Shown piece after piece: positions 7,541-12,752 of a stretch of DNA of 21,708 nt; within the stretch, counting starts at the first letter, position 1; each line of letters opens with the position of its first letter. The notes below the pieces were generated by a model, which did not search any database, was not told the DNA's origin, and was given only the letters and a program-made list of their open reading frames with translations. Source of the stretch: a virus; IMG/VR virus record IMGVR_UViG_3300030106_004100, positions 1 to 21,708 of that record. One strand, given 5' to 3'. The translations under genes were made by a program, and so were the position numbers.

Positions 7541-7679
7541 TTACTTCCTTTAACTTCTTCAATACTTCAATCTGTTCAATCATTTGTTTGATCTGCCCAC
7601 CAAGCAAAACGCATTGGTTCATCGCATCGTTTCGCTGCTGTTCCAGTATCTCAATTCTGCCCTTGAGTTCTTCTGTCAT
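7491..7679 (-). CDS. Small coiled-coil protein
   Basis: 62 aa. Residues 1-45 form one long amphipathic helix (EILEQQRNDAMNQCVLLGGQ and onward, with Leu/Ile/Met heptads), followed by an acidic Asp/Asn/Ser tail. I recall similar 'LEqQRn.AlnqCv.L..ql' peptides near terminase genes in many phages, with no known function. The start overlaps the preceding stop (TGATG) and the 3' end overlaps the small-terminase gene by 50 bases, a large overlap that suggests strong selection for compactness. A structural or packaging accessory role is possible. Confidence 0.6.
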   Translation of the reverse strand: MTEELKGRIEILEQQRNDAMNQCVLLGGQIKQMIEQIEVLKKLKEVNDGNDQSADESKDQAG

Positions 7680-8017
7680 CAGAAGTGTCTATGGTCTGTT
7701 GGGTTATTTACCTTCACTTTGATAAAGCTGGCGTCTTTTTTTCCGTTGGCATAAGTGGCAGTGACTTTAATCACGCCATCTCCCGAATGAGCCGAGCTTG
7801 CGTAGAAACTAGCAACGTTACTACTGACTGAGGGAGTTGTAAGGGTAAGCCCTTGTCTGCCTTTACTTTCGGCCGTAACGCCTGAGACTGACGTACTCTG
7901 GTCTGAGGCTGCGTTATTGAAATCAACTTTGTAGAGCATCTCAGTTGTGACGTTTTGAGAATAACTACGATTTTGTGAACTATTCCTATGGGGGTCAATG
8001 AGAATTCGTCTACTCAT
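7679..8017 (-). CDS. Beta-rich 112-aa protein, Ig-like, unknown function
   Basis: N-terminus MSRRILIDPHRNSSQNRSYS is followed by alternating short hydrophobic strands rich in Ser, Thr and Val (MLYKVDFNNA, LTLTTPSVSSNVASFYASSA, GVIKVTATYANGKKDASFIK), the look of a small Ig-like beta sandwich. Such proteins in phages are often surface decorations or appendage parts. It shares the MS(R/T)RIL.DP opening with the 125-aa gene at 21014-21391. It overlaps its neighbours by 1 and 4 bases. I cannot name a family. Confidence 0.6.
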   Translation of the reverse strand: MSRRILIDPHRNSSQNRSYSQNVTTEMLYKVDFNNAASDQSTSVSGVTAESKGRQGLTLTTPSVSSNVASFYASSAHSGDGVIKVTATYANGKKDASFIKVKVNNPTDHRHF

Positions 8018-8148
8018 TTCCTGCGCCTAGTCTTCGCTTTCTTCTTAACAATCTTGTTGATCTCTCTGGCTTGCCCCTTATGAGTCCGGCTTGCCTTGTT
8101 CAGAGACTTCGCTATTTTTTTGAGTTTTCTTTCGACTCGTTTTGTCAT
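8014..8148 (-). CDS. 44-aa very basic helical mini-protein
   Basis: From the ATG at 8148 the protein begins MTKRVERKLKKIAKSLNKAS and ends KKKAKTRRRK, 20 of 44 residues being Lys or Arg (45%). The RKLKKIAK.LNKASRTHK..A pattern matches small phage proteins I remember. An open frame extends upstream to an ATG at 8232 (72 aa), but those extra 28 residues look unlike the family and overlap the leader hairpin region, so I use the internal start. It is the first gene of the leftward head operon. It may contact DNA; function unknown. Confidence 0.55.
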   Translation of the reverse strand: MTKRVERKLKKIAKSLNKASRTHKGQAREINKIVKKKAKTRRRK

Positions 8149-8247
8149 GGGATTCCCGAAACAATCAGCGGGGAGGGAGATAGAAAGTAAAAACATTCCC
8201 CGCGTCATGCCATCAATGAAAAGATGATTCATGCATCGGTACGCTGA

Positions 8248-8271
8248 GACTCTCTCAAGGGGTTGAGAGTC
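8248..8271. promoter_or_regulatory. Leader hairpin upstream of the head operon
   Basis: CTCTCAA (8252-8258), a GGGG loop and TTGAGAG (8263-8269) form a perfect 7-bp stem, extended by GA/TC across a two-base bulge. No T tract follows on either strand, so it is not an intrinsic terminator by itself. It lies 100 bases upstream of the first head gene, in the 249-base gap 8149-8397. In the rest of that gap I see no gene and no convincing promoter. It could be an mRNA stabiliser, processing site or operator. Confidence 0.35.
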
Positions 8272-8397
8272 AGCAGTCGCACCTTCACATACCTTACACC
8301 AAATAAAACGTGTTGCAAACCTTTTTCTTTGCCAAGCACTTTCCTTGAAACGTACATAAAGAAAGGGCTTTAGACGTTTTTGAATAGGGGGAGTATA

Positions 8398-8607
8398 TCA
8401 ATCTTTGCGATTGAGTAATTCTAAAAGATCAACACCACGCCAAACAGTTACTCCTTCCGAGAGCTTGATGGGCTTTGGGAACTTGCCTGATTTAACTCCT
8501 AACCACCAAGTTGATTGAGAAACCGGGACTATTGGCGGGATATCCTTGTTTTTATCACCGATAATCTGTTTAAGCCGATAAAAGCTGTCCTGATATACGC
8601 GAACCAT
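8398..8607 (-). CDS. AlpA-family transcriptional regulator / excisionase-like
   Basis: 69 aa. The layout FYRLKQIIG..., then PPIVPVSQSTWWLGVKSGKF, then PKPIKLSEGVTVWRGVDLLE is the compact winged-HTH pattern of the AlpA family: r.k.vi.....p.s.sTww..vk.G.FP.P.kl......WR..di...l. These DNA-binding proteins regulate prophage and satellite genes or act as recombination directionality factors. ATG at 8607 with AGGATC about 9 bases upstream. It is transcribed leftward, divergent from the 8818 gene across an operator-rich region, as expected for a switch regulator. No integrase is seen in the window, so regulation is a more economical guess than excision. Confidence 0.78.
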   Translation of the reverse strand: MVRVYQDSFYRLKQIIGDKNKDIPPIVPVSQSTWWLGVKSGKFPKPIKLSEGVTVWRGVDLLELLNRKD

Positions 8608-8714
8608 ATGATTTGATCCTGTTCTATTAGTTTCAGGGAAATGTTATTCAGGCATGGTGTCTACAACAAGAAAAAGCTCGCGCAAATAATAATGCGTAAT
8701 TAACAGCGCGAAGC

Positions 8715-8759
8715 TTAGTGCAGAAAAATAGCTTAATTAATTGCACTAAATTAATTGCA
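8715..8759. repeat. Operator-like repeats in the divergent AlpA/8818 promoter region
   Basis: ATTAATTGCA occurs twice in the same orientation (8736-8745 and 8750-8759, 14 bases start to start). TTAGTGCA (8715-8722) is inverted as TGCACTAA (8742-8749). A looser inverted pair, AGCTCGCGC at 8675-8683 and GCGCGAAGCT at 8706-8715, lies next to them. Together with the palindrome at 8758-8771 this makes a densely repetitive 100-base control region between divergent genes, probably bound by AlpA or another phage regulator. Confidence 0.5.
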
Positions 8760-8782
8760 TTACATGTAATGATATGTATAAT
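8755..8782 (+). promoter_or_regulatory. Sigma70-type promoter for the 8818 gene
   Basis: -35 TTGCAT (8755-8760), 16-base spacer, -10 TATAAT (8777-8782, perfect consensus). The predicted transcription start is near 8789, about 30 bases before the ATG at 8818. The spacer is occupied by a perfect palindrome, so the promoter is probably repressed by a dimeric regulator. Confidence 0.7.
8758..8771. promoter_or_regulatory. Palindromic operator CATTACATGTAATG
   Basis: A perfect 14-base palindrome lying from the end of the -35 hexamer into the spacer of the rightward promoter. Bound protein would block RNA polymerase. Candidate binders are the AlpA-type protein (8398-8607), the small basic protein at 9117-9281 or the HTH protein at 12518-12718. 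Confidence 0.6.
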
Positions 8783-8817
8783 GGTTCTTGTAAGTTAAAT
8801 AAATCAAGGGGAACAAA

Positions 8818-9102
8818 ATGAAAAAAAGATTTCAAAACATTTCAGATTATGAAAGAGAGTCCTTAACTCATCTTTACGCTTCTCTTACCTTCTGCGAAGA
8901 AAACGAATTGCCGACAAGAGAAATTAAAAAGGCGATCCGACATATAGAAATAAAAATTGAATATCACGAGAGAGAGACTCGGGTACAAGAAAAAATTGCC
9001 AAGATAAAAGCAAAATATAAAAACTGGCCTATCAGTGCTGTTCAAGTTGATCATGGGGGGGTTCGCAAAGAAACATCTCGCATGAAAGACTTTGTTGTAT
9101 AA
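8818..9102 (+). CDS. Unknown 94-aa early protein
   Basis: ATG at 8818 behind an AAGGGGAA site, first gene after a strong consensus promoter. The protein is charged and helical: an N-terminal part (SDYERESLTHLYASLTFCEE) and a long Lys/Glu/Ile-rich helix at about 33-68 (IKKAIRHIEIKIEYHERETR onward) that may be a coiled coil, then a polar tail with HGG. I recognise no family. Expressed alone with the small basic gene that follows, opposite to AlpA, it may be an early regulator or a host-interaction factor. Confidence 0.6.
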   Translation: MKKRFQNISDYERESLTHLYASLTFCEENELPTREIKKAIRHIEIKIEYHERETRVQEKIAKIKAKYKNWPISAVQVDHGGVRKETSRMKDFVV

Positions 9103-9116
9103 CCTAACTGACGAGA

Positions 9117-9281
9117 ATGAACGAAACCAAAGAGGAGAAAAAAGCCCGGCTCAATCGTGACCGGGTTCAACGGCATAGGGCGAAACGCAGAAGGCAAGGA
9201 CTCGTTAAGGTTGAGGTGTATGTCCTGCCTCAGTTCAGAAAAAAGCTGTTAGACTTTTCTAAGGGGCTTTCTTCCGTTTAG
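9117..9281 (+). CDS. 54-aa basic protein, possible ribbon-helix-helix DNA binder
   Basis: ATG at 9117, TAG at 9279-9281, 14 bases after the previous gene. The sequence runs NRDRVQRHRAKRRRQGLVKV then EVYVLPQFRKKLLDFSKGLS. This resembles small phage proteins of the form R..RvqRhR.rrR..Glv.vEv.vp...r..l..la, in which a basic arm precedes a beta strand and helix, as in MetJ/Arc-type repressors. It could be the repressor for the palindromes upstream. Only a weak GAG-type ribosome binding site is visible (GACGAGA). Its 3' end overlaps, on the opposite strand, the 35-aa gene ending at 9259. Confidence 0.55.
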   Translation: MNETKEEKKARLNRDRVQRHRAKRRRQGLVKVEVYVLPQFRKKLLDFSKGLSSV

Positions 9282-9366
9282 CTTTTCCGGGCTTGGCTTT
9301 TGGGGGTTCTACTTCTGGGGTCAAGCCTAATAACTTTTTAATCTTTTCCCATAACTTTTTAAGCAT
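9259..9366 (-). CDS. 35-aa cationic amphipathic peptide, candidate lysis factor
   Basis: ATG at 9366 overlaps the stop of the preceding HTH gene, and an AGGAAAG site stands about 6 bases upstream. It begins MLKKLWEKIKKLLGL, which on a helical wheel separates Leu/Ile/Trp from Lys, then continues with a Pro/Lys-rich tail ending KRKKAP. The helix resembles membrane-active cationic peptides. It is the last gene of the lysis operon (holin, EF-hand membrane protein, lysozyme). Cationic lysis peptides such as disruptin of phage phiKT have been described as replacing spanins at the outer membrane. That role here is inference; a simple DNA-binding tail is the alternative. Confidence 0.55.
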   Translation of the reverse strand: MLKKLWEKIKKLLGLTPEVEPPKAKPGKAKRKKAP

Positions 9367-9769
9367 AGTTCTTTCCTAATTTTTCATCTAATAAAACTTG
9401 TACTAAGTCAAATGCAGTATTCTTCAGTTCTCTAGCTTTGGTCAGGCTAACGCTTGCCTCTTTTGCTACTCTCTTCATGTCCCCGGTGCTGTAAAACCAT
9501 TTCAATACTAAAGGGTACTTACTGTTTACTTTGCTGATCTGCCCAATGATTGAGTCAATCAAAATTAAATCGCTGCTGATAACGTCCCGTGGTGGTGACT
9601 TCGTTTCCTTTGCATTAATGTATGACTTCAAAGGATTCTTTTTACCTCCAACCTCTAGGGCATAGTGTCCATCTAGGAGACTGTGAGCCTTGTAGGGATT
9701 GGCTGATTCCTGAGCCAGTTCCCTCACCCACAACTCAATCAACTTATCAGCTTTATCGGCTAGGGTCAT
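9359..9769 (-). CDS. HTH protein, possibly antiterminator/ArpU/RinA-like
   Basis: 136 aa, helical. Residues 80-131 read KYPLVLKWFYSTGDMKRVAK, then EASVSLTKARELKNTAFDLV, a sigma70 region 4-like HTH (ky..vl..wY....s...vA.e..vs..kar.l...a...v...L). Late-gene regulators of the Q/ArpU/RinA group carry this kind of C-terminal domain after a variable N-terminal half. It overlaps the lysozyme gene by 17 bases. Placed at the end of a leftward operon, it could activate late transcription of the head genes. The family assignment is tentative. Confidence 0.45.
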   Translation of the reverse strand: MTLADKADKLIELWVRELAQESANPYKAHSLLDGHYALEVGGKKNPLKSYINAKETKSPPRDVISSDLILIDSIIGQISKVNSKYPLVLKWFYSTGDMKRVAKEASVSLTKARELKNTAFDLVQVLLDEKLGKNYA

Positions 9770-10241
9770 TGGCTAACGCTAAGACTCGTTTACTCAATCT
9801 TTTCGCGCGATTCGGTGTTTGATGTAAAGCCCATTTGCTATCCATCATTTCCAAGGACGCACCGCCATAAGCTCCTTCTTGAAAGTACGAATTAAACTTT
9901 TTAAAGCTAGATAGCCCTTTTCTACCCAATTGAAAAGCCATGTTAGTGACGATATGGCAGCGTTCTTCGCTCCACGAATCAAATTCGTCGCCATAAATTG
10001 CTCGGCAATCTTCAATAGCTGTTTGAACATCTTTCTCAAAGTGTGCTTTAACCGAGTCCATTGGAACTGTATCGCCCTCCACAAATCCATATTCTGCATC
10101 TCCCTCCACGATCTTATGACCAATGCCGCAAGTCAAATAGCCCTCAGTACACTTATATATCAAAGACTCGCCCTCGTCGTTTGTGACAAGTCCCTCGTCT
10201 GATTTAATCTCTTCGTATAACTGGTCTAGGTTAACGCCCAT
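9753..10241 (-). CDS. Endolysin, T4-type lysozyme (GH24)
   Basis: 162 aa from the ATG at 10241, close to T4 lysozyme (164 aa); it cleaves the peptidoglycan MurNAc-GlcNAc bond. Signature: IKSDEGLV... followed by YKCTEGYLTCGIGHKI, with catalytic Glu16, Cys31 in the position of T4 Asp20, and Thr37. T4 has eight residues between Glu and Asp; here there are fourteen, a six-residue insert (TNDEGE region). A Cys at the Asp20 position is compatible with activity, as known for T4 D20C and some natural lysozymes. Further family motifs are VPMDSVKAHFEKDVQTAIED, NMAFQLG, and WALHQTPNRAKR. The ATG at 10259 and TTG at 10277 are upstream options; 10241 fits T4 length. No signal or SAR segment, so it needs the holin. 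Confidence 0.88.
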   Translation of the reverse strand: MGVNLDQLYEEIKSDEGLVTNDEGESLIYKCTEGYLTCGIGHKIVEGDAEYGFVEGDTVPMDSVKAHFEKDVQTAIEDCRAIYGDEFDSWSEERCHIVTNMAFQLGRKGLSSFKKFNSYFQEGAYGGASLEMMDSKWALHQTPNRAKRLSKRVLALANDPSR

Positions 10242-10296
10242 AGTGTTTCCCGAATACATAACCAACCATAAAACCAACTGCGATTAGTATTTCCAT
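10231..10296 (-). CDS. 21-aa single-span membrane peptide
   Basis: ATG at 10296 shares its first base with the EF-hand gene's stop (TAATG), and its TAA at 10231-10233 falls just inside the lysozyme gene. It reads MEILIAVGFMVGYVFGKHYG plus Arg: an acidic N-terminus, a 14-residue hydrophobic span and a basic end, a tidy N-out/C-in membrane peptide. It could be a mini-holin or antiholin, a regulator of the holin, or just a leader that couples translation into lysozyme. The ribosome binding site is poor, so expression would rely on coupling. Confidence 0.4.
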   Translation of the reverse strand: MEILIAVGFMVGYVFGKHYGR

Positions 10297-10619
10297 TATT
10301 TTTTACCATTAAAACTTTGGAACCCAAAAAAGGCTGCAATTAAACCTGAGACACTAATAAAGTAAACGGAGGCAATGTCCCCGAGGATGGTAGCAGCCTG
10401 ATCCAGTTTTAAAAAAGAGGTGATGACTATGCCGCTTGGATAGAGGAGCATCCCCCATAAGGCAAACCAGCACATTGTTTTCTGAGCATCTGCTTTCTCA
10501 TTCTGCAACTCTAACGCTTGCAGTCTCTCGGTGGTGGCAAGTTCTGCGTCTGTTACTACGCCATCTCCGTCAGTATCGTACTTGTTATATTCACTTCCCG
10601 GCTCTAGTTCTTTGTTCAT
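10296..10619 (-). CDS. EF-hand membrane protein in lysis cassette
   Basis: 107 aa. An EF-hand calcium loop, DTDGDGVVTDAE at 15-26, has Asp/Asp/Asp at positions 1, 3 and 5, Gly at 6 and Glu at 12, all as in canonical loops. It is followed by a helix and two membrane spans at about 48-69 (MCWFALWGMLLYPSGIVITS) and 77-100. ATG at 10619 overlaps the holin stop (ATGA). I recall comparable 'YDTDGDGVVTD.E + 2 TM' proteins beside lysozymes in marine phages. A second holin, antiholin, or calcium-sensing lysis-timing factor are all possible; the sequence does not decide. Confidence 0.72.
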   Translation of the reverse strand: MNKELEPGSEYNKYDTDGDGVVTDAELATTERLQALELQNEKADAQKTMCWFALWGMLLYPSGIVITSFLKLDQAATILGDIASVYFISVSGLIAAFFGFQSFNGKK

Positions 10620-10996
10620 TTCTTTCTCAGATTCATGAGTTTATCAACGCCTTTTACTCCAAAAGATGCGGAGACTGCTAGGAATAAAAGATAGCTGTAC
10701 CAATCTGGTAGTTCTTCAAGAGCCTGAAACCCTGATTTTACTCGGTCAATAATGAGGGGATCATCCATCACAACTCCTGCACCGACCGCAAGTAAGGGTA
10801 TGGAAAGCAAAATTGTGAACCACTCGTCTTTCCAAGAATTAGCAGAGGCATCAGCCATCTTAGACTCCCAATCTGCATCATTCTGAATTTGGGACATCTT
10901 CGCTTTGTGTTTTGCCTGAGCTATTTCACCTCTGTTTTTTATTATCCCAGTAGCAATGTTAGCAACTGGCGCAATCAGTGAACTTAATAGACTCAT
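10616..10996 (-). CDS. Holin, GTA-type 3TM superfamily
   Basis: 126 aa. N-terminal amphipathic segment (SLIAPVANIATGIIKNRGEI), a polar charged linker, then WKDEWFTILLSIPLLAVGAG (span about 59-77), a GFQALEELPDWYSYL loop motif and a second span about 99-117 ending ASFGVKGVDKLMNLRKK. The WKDEWf.illsip.....gf.aL..lPdWY.y.l...vaasFGvkg pattern is the GTA_holin_3TM family, found in alphaproteobacterial gene transfer agents and aquatic phages. It would open the inner membrane so the cytoplasmic lysozyme can reach the wall. ATG at 10996 overlaps the ninG stop as ATGA. Confidence 0.85.
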   Translation of the reverse strand: MSLLSSLIAPVANIATGIIKNRGEIAQAKHKAKMSQIQNDADWESKMADASANSWKDEWFTILLSIPLLAVGAGVVMDDPLIIDRVKSGFQALEELPDWYSYLLFLAVSASFGVKGVDKLMNLRKK

Positions 10997-11406
10997 GCAG
11001 CCTCCTCCCTTTCTTTTAAGGCTTGTCGATAGTAAAGAATCTTATCGATTAACCACTGACGATCCCACTTCCATGTCTTCGTGGATTCTCGTTTGAGGTT
11101 TTCTACTGCCTCGTCTCCGATCTGAAGTCTTAGCTTTCTCTCAAATTCTACAGGCTTCCCATGTTCAAATTCATTGCAACGAGAGCATTGAGTTCTGACA
11201 TTATCCTCATTATATTTTACTGGAGAGTACGTCCGGGGAATAAAGTGTCCGGCTTGTCTGTCCCTGCCCTCGCATCGTTTCCCACAAGTAAAACACTCTG
11301 AACCGTAAACTGCTTTGATGTAATTAGCAAAGATAGGCCATAAGGTATTCTGAAGTTGAGGAACAGTTTTCTTTTTTAAATCTTGCGGTCCCTTCCTGCC
11401 TCTCAT
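10993..11406 (-). CDS. ninG: NinG/Rap-like recombination nuclease
   Basis: 137 aa from the ATG at 11406, which overlaps the previous stop (ATGA); a TTG at 11421 would add five residues. Zinc and core motifs: ECFTCG (C38, C41), RQAGHFIPRTYSPVKYNEDN (H54), TQCSRCNEFEHGKP (C74, C77), then a long IGDEAVENLKR helix. The CxxC, GHFi.R, N.r.QC..CN..l.G order is that of lambda NinG (Rap, 'recombination adept with plasmid'), a structure-specific endonuclease acting on recombination intermediates. It would work with the ERF/YqaJ system in the rightward operon and the NinB-like protein just upstream. Confidence 0.87.
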   Translation of the reverse strand: MRGRKGPQDLKKKTVPQLQNTLWPIFANYIKAVYGSECFTCGKRCEGRDRQAGHFIPRTYSPVKYNEDNVRTQCSRCNEFEHGKPVEFERKLRLQIGDEAVENLKRESTKTWKWDRQWLIDKILYYRQALKEREEAA

Positions 11407-11600
11407 GTCTCTGGAACCCAACTAGGAGCCTTCCAATATTTAGCGACTAACTCTTGTTCTTTCCTCAGTCCTCGAAGATGACGTTCTTGCTTGTTGACTC
11501 GTTTGCCATAACAAGCGTTGCACCAATGCTCATCAGGATCGAGGGTCATCTTGTGCGTGTTGTCACACGTTGAGTTTGAGCATTTCTTTTGAAAAAACAT
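11403..11600 (-). CDS. 65-aa Cys4 zinc-ribbon-like protein
   Basis: Two Cys pairs, CSNSTC near residues 7-12 and CNAC near 27-30, form a plausible zinc site. A basic helix follows (YGKRVNKQERHLRGLRKEQE) and a Trp-rich tail (YWKAPSWVPET). Start and stop both overlap neighbours (TAATG upstream, ATGA downstream), so it is translated with the nin-like genes. Small zinc proteins are common in lambdoid nin regions and usually bind nucleic acids; the exact role is unknown. Confidence 0.62.
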   Translation of the reverse strand: MFFQKKCSNSTCDNTHKMTLDPDEHWCNACYGKRVNKQERHLRGLRKEQELVAKYWKAPSWVPET

Positions 11601-11941
11601 TAGCTTACTCCCTCTTTAGATTTTACTCCTTCCAGTTGGAGATTCAAGTCTGTCGCAGCCCACGCCTCTACTTTAGAAAGGAGAGCGTTCATTGAGATAA
11701 AATTATTTTTTCTGTCGTACTCACTCAAATCAAAGTCCATTTGCTTGTATTGGTGACTTCGCATTGGAATGACTCTTTCTTTGAGTCCCGGTACTTTGAC
11801 TCTCTTCGTGTTGCCCAACTCTATAAGAATCAACTCTTTTACGGTGTCGTGAGATACAGCCACGCCTGAGTCTTGAAGGTGACTAGCAATGACTCGACTC
11901 CATTTGTGAAGGCAGTCATTCTGTTCAAGCGACCGTTTCAA
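11600..11941 (-). CDS. NinB-like / recombination-associated protein
   Basis: 113 aa. The start KRSLEQNDCLHKWSRVIASH followed by VKELILIELG and later VIPMRSHQYKQMDFDLSEYD resembles NinB-type proteins (R..EQN...H.w...i......g......w K..i......g......vPm..s...l...e), single-strand DNA binders that assist phage recombination. It is immediately upstream of the Cys4 gene and ninG, which fits. The only available start is TTG at 11941, overlapping the upstream gene by 17 bases. Family membership is moderately supported. Confidence 0.5.
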   Translation of the reverse strand: MKRSLEQNDCLHKWSRVIASHLQDSGVAVSHDTVKELILIELGNTKRVKVPGLKERVIPMRSHQYKQMDFDLSEYDRKNNFISMNALLSKVEAWAATDLNLQLEGVKSKEGVS

Positions 11942-12341
11942 GTTCAGTAGCCCTATAGTTTGAGAAAACCCATTTTTTGTTTTTAAGTCTCAAGTGATAG
12001 AACTCTTCTCCGTTCTCGCAGATGTCCTCGTGTCTCCGGGTGAAGTTATAGCTATCGCACTTTTCGCACCAAGTCTTCTCTTTAATTCCTGACATCCTTG
12101 CGAATTGACTAGCTCTCTTGTAATTGTCTTCCCAACATCTTTGATTCAACCAAGTCGCGGGGTTCTTGATGAACTTGCCCTCTAACCAATCTGCATCAGT
12201 TTTAAGGCGTTGTGGAAGGTGGTCTAAAATAAGCTCATGCTCTGCCTTGGTATACTTTTTCCAGCTTGCAAAGGCGGCTCCCTTCCCGGTCTGCTTGGGG
12301 TACAAGCTCCAAAAGTGTTCAAAGTTTTGAGTATATTCCAT
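11925..12341 (-). CDS. Helicase-loader / replisome-organiser-like protein with zinc motif
   Basis: 138 aa from the ATG at 12341, preceded by GGGAGA; a TTG at 12356 would overlap that site. N-terminal pattern FEHFWSLYPKQTGKGAAFAS WKKY (7-30) and FIKNPATWLNQRCWED (57-72) match the C-terminal domain of DnaT/replisome-organiser phage proteins (F..fW..YP.K.gK..A...W.k ... f.php.tWLnq..We). A C2HC-type zinc site follows: C92, C95, H104, C108. It is thus a stand-alone version of a domain usually at the end of longer initiator proteins. It likely helps recruit host DnaB helicase to the phage origin; this is inferred from the family. Confidence 0.68.
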   Translation of the reverse strand: MEYTQNFEHFWSLYPKQTGKGAAFASWKKYTKAEHELILDHLPQRLKTDADWLEGKFIKNPATWLNQRCWEDNYKRASQFARMSGIKEKTWCEKCDSYNFTRRHEDICENGEEFYHLRLKNKKWVFSNYRATELETVA

Positions 12342-12517
12342 TTTTTTTTCTCCCAATAACCATTTAACCGACGAGCGATTTTTTAAAAACTATGACGGAG
12401 GAAATAGCGATATCGAATAACGAGTCTACAAACTACAGATTTATCCATTTCTTAGTTTCCCTTTTGTCCAGATGGTGCGCTGGGATAACGGTTTTCTTAT
12501 TCCGTCACGTTGGGTCA
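12342..12517. other. 176-base gap, no supported gene
   Basis: Between the HTH regulator and the helicase-loader-like gene. It contains a run of nine T on the given strand (12341-12349, the poly-A spacer before the gene start) and the GGGAGA ribosome site. A 25-codon GTG frame coupled to the regulator stop (12441-12518) exists but has no supporting feature. I see no clear promoter or terminator. Confidence 0.4.
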
Positions 12518-12718
12518 CTATTTCCTTTTTCTGACTAAATTCAAAGACTTACCCGAAAGATACTCGTACAACCTTTCTATCTTCAAAACGCCAGGATCAT
12601 CCCAATAATCATTTTTCAAATGATATAGCCACCTTTCTTTAAGGTTACAATCCTTTGCAATCTTTGGAAGCGGCTTTGGACTTTCCCGCAATAATTCAAT
12701 CGTCTTCTCTTTTAGCAT
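12518..12718 (-). CDS. Small HTH regulator (Cro/repressor-like)
   Basis: 66 aa. KTIELLRESPKPLPKIAKDC followed by NLKERWLYHLKNDYWDDPGV and LKIERLYEYLSG gives a helix-turn-helix: helix 2 PKIAKDC, turn N-L, helix 3 ERWLYHLKN. The pattern t..lL..s...l..ia...gls.rWl..l..g...dP.v..i..L..yL is common in small phage Cro-like repressors. It is divergent from the early recombination operon, with a palindromic operator between them. Its predicted promoter would start transcription exactly at the ATG (leaderless), as in lambda cI from PRM. It probably represses the early operon and itself. Confidence 0.72.
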   Translation of the reverse strand: MLKEKTIELLRESPKPLPKIAKDCNLKERWLYHLKNDYWDDPGVLKIERLYEYLSGKSLNLVRKRK

Positions 12719-12724
12719 CCTGAC

Positions 12725-12752
12725 ATCATAACCATTTTTTGTTTGTATTCAA
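12725..12752 (-). promoter_or_regulatory. Promoter for the HTH regulator, probably leaderless
   Basis: Read on the minus strand: -35 TTGAAT (12752-12747), 16-base spacer, -10 TATGAT (12730-12725). Only six bases separate the -10 from the ATG at 12718, so initiation would fall on the start codon and no ribosome binding site would be needed. The palindrome 12749-12762 covers the -35. Confidence 0.5.

Noticed and set aside
8149-8232. N-terminal extension of the 44-aa basic protein to a 72-aa reading
   Set aside because: The extra residues have different composition from the basic family and no better ribosome site; the internal ATG gives the family-like N-terminus.
9055-9061. Run of seven G near the end of the 94-aa gene, a possible slippage site
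   Set aside because: Shifting either way gives only a few more codons before a stop and no plausible extension or fusion to the next gene.
12441-12518. 25-codon GTG frame downstream of the HTH regulator with an AGGAAA-like upstream
   Set aside because: Too short, no recognisable composition or membrane/DNA-binding feature, and it ends in a gap; not supported beyond a possible coupled start.
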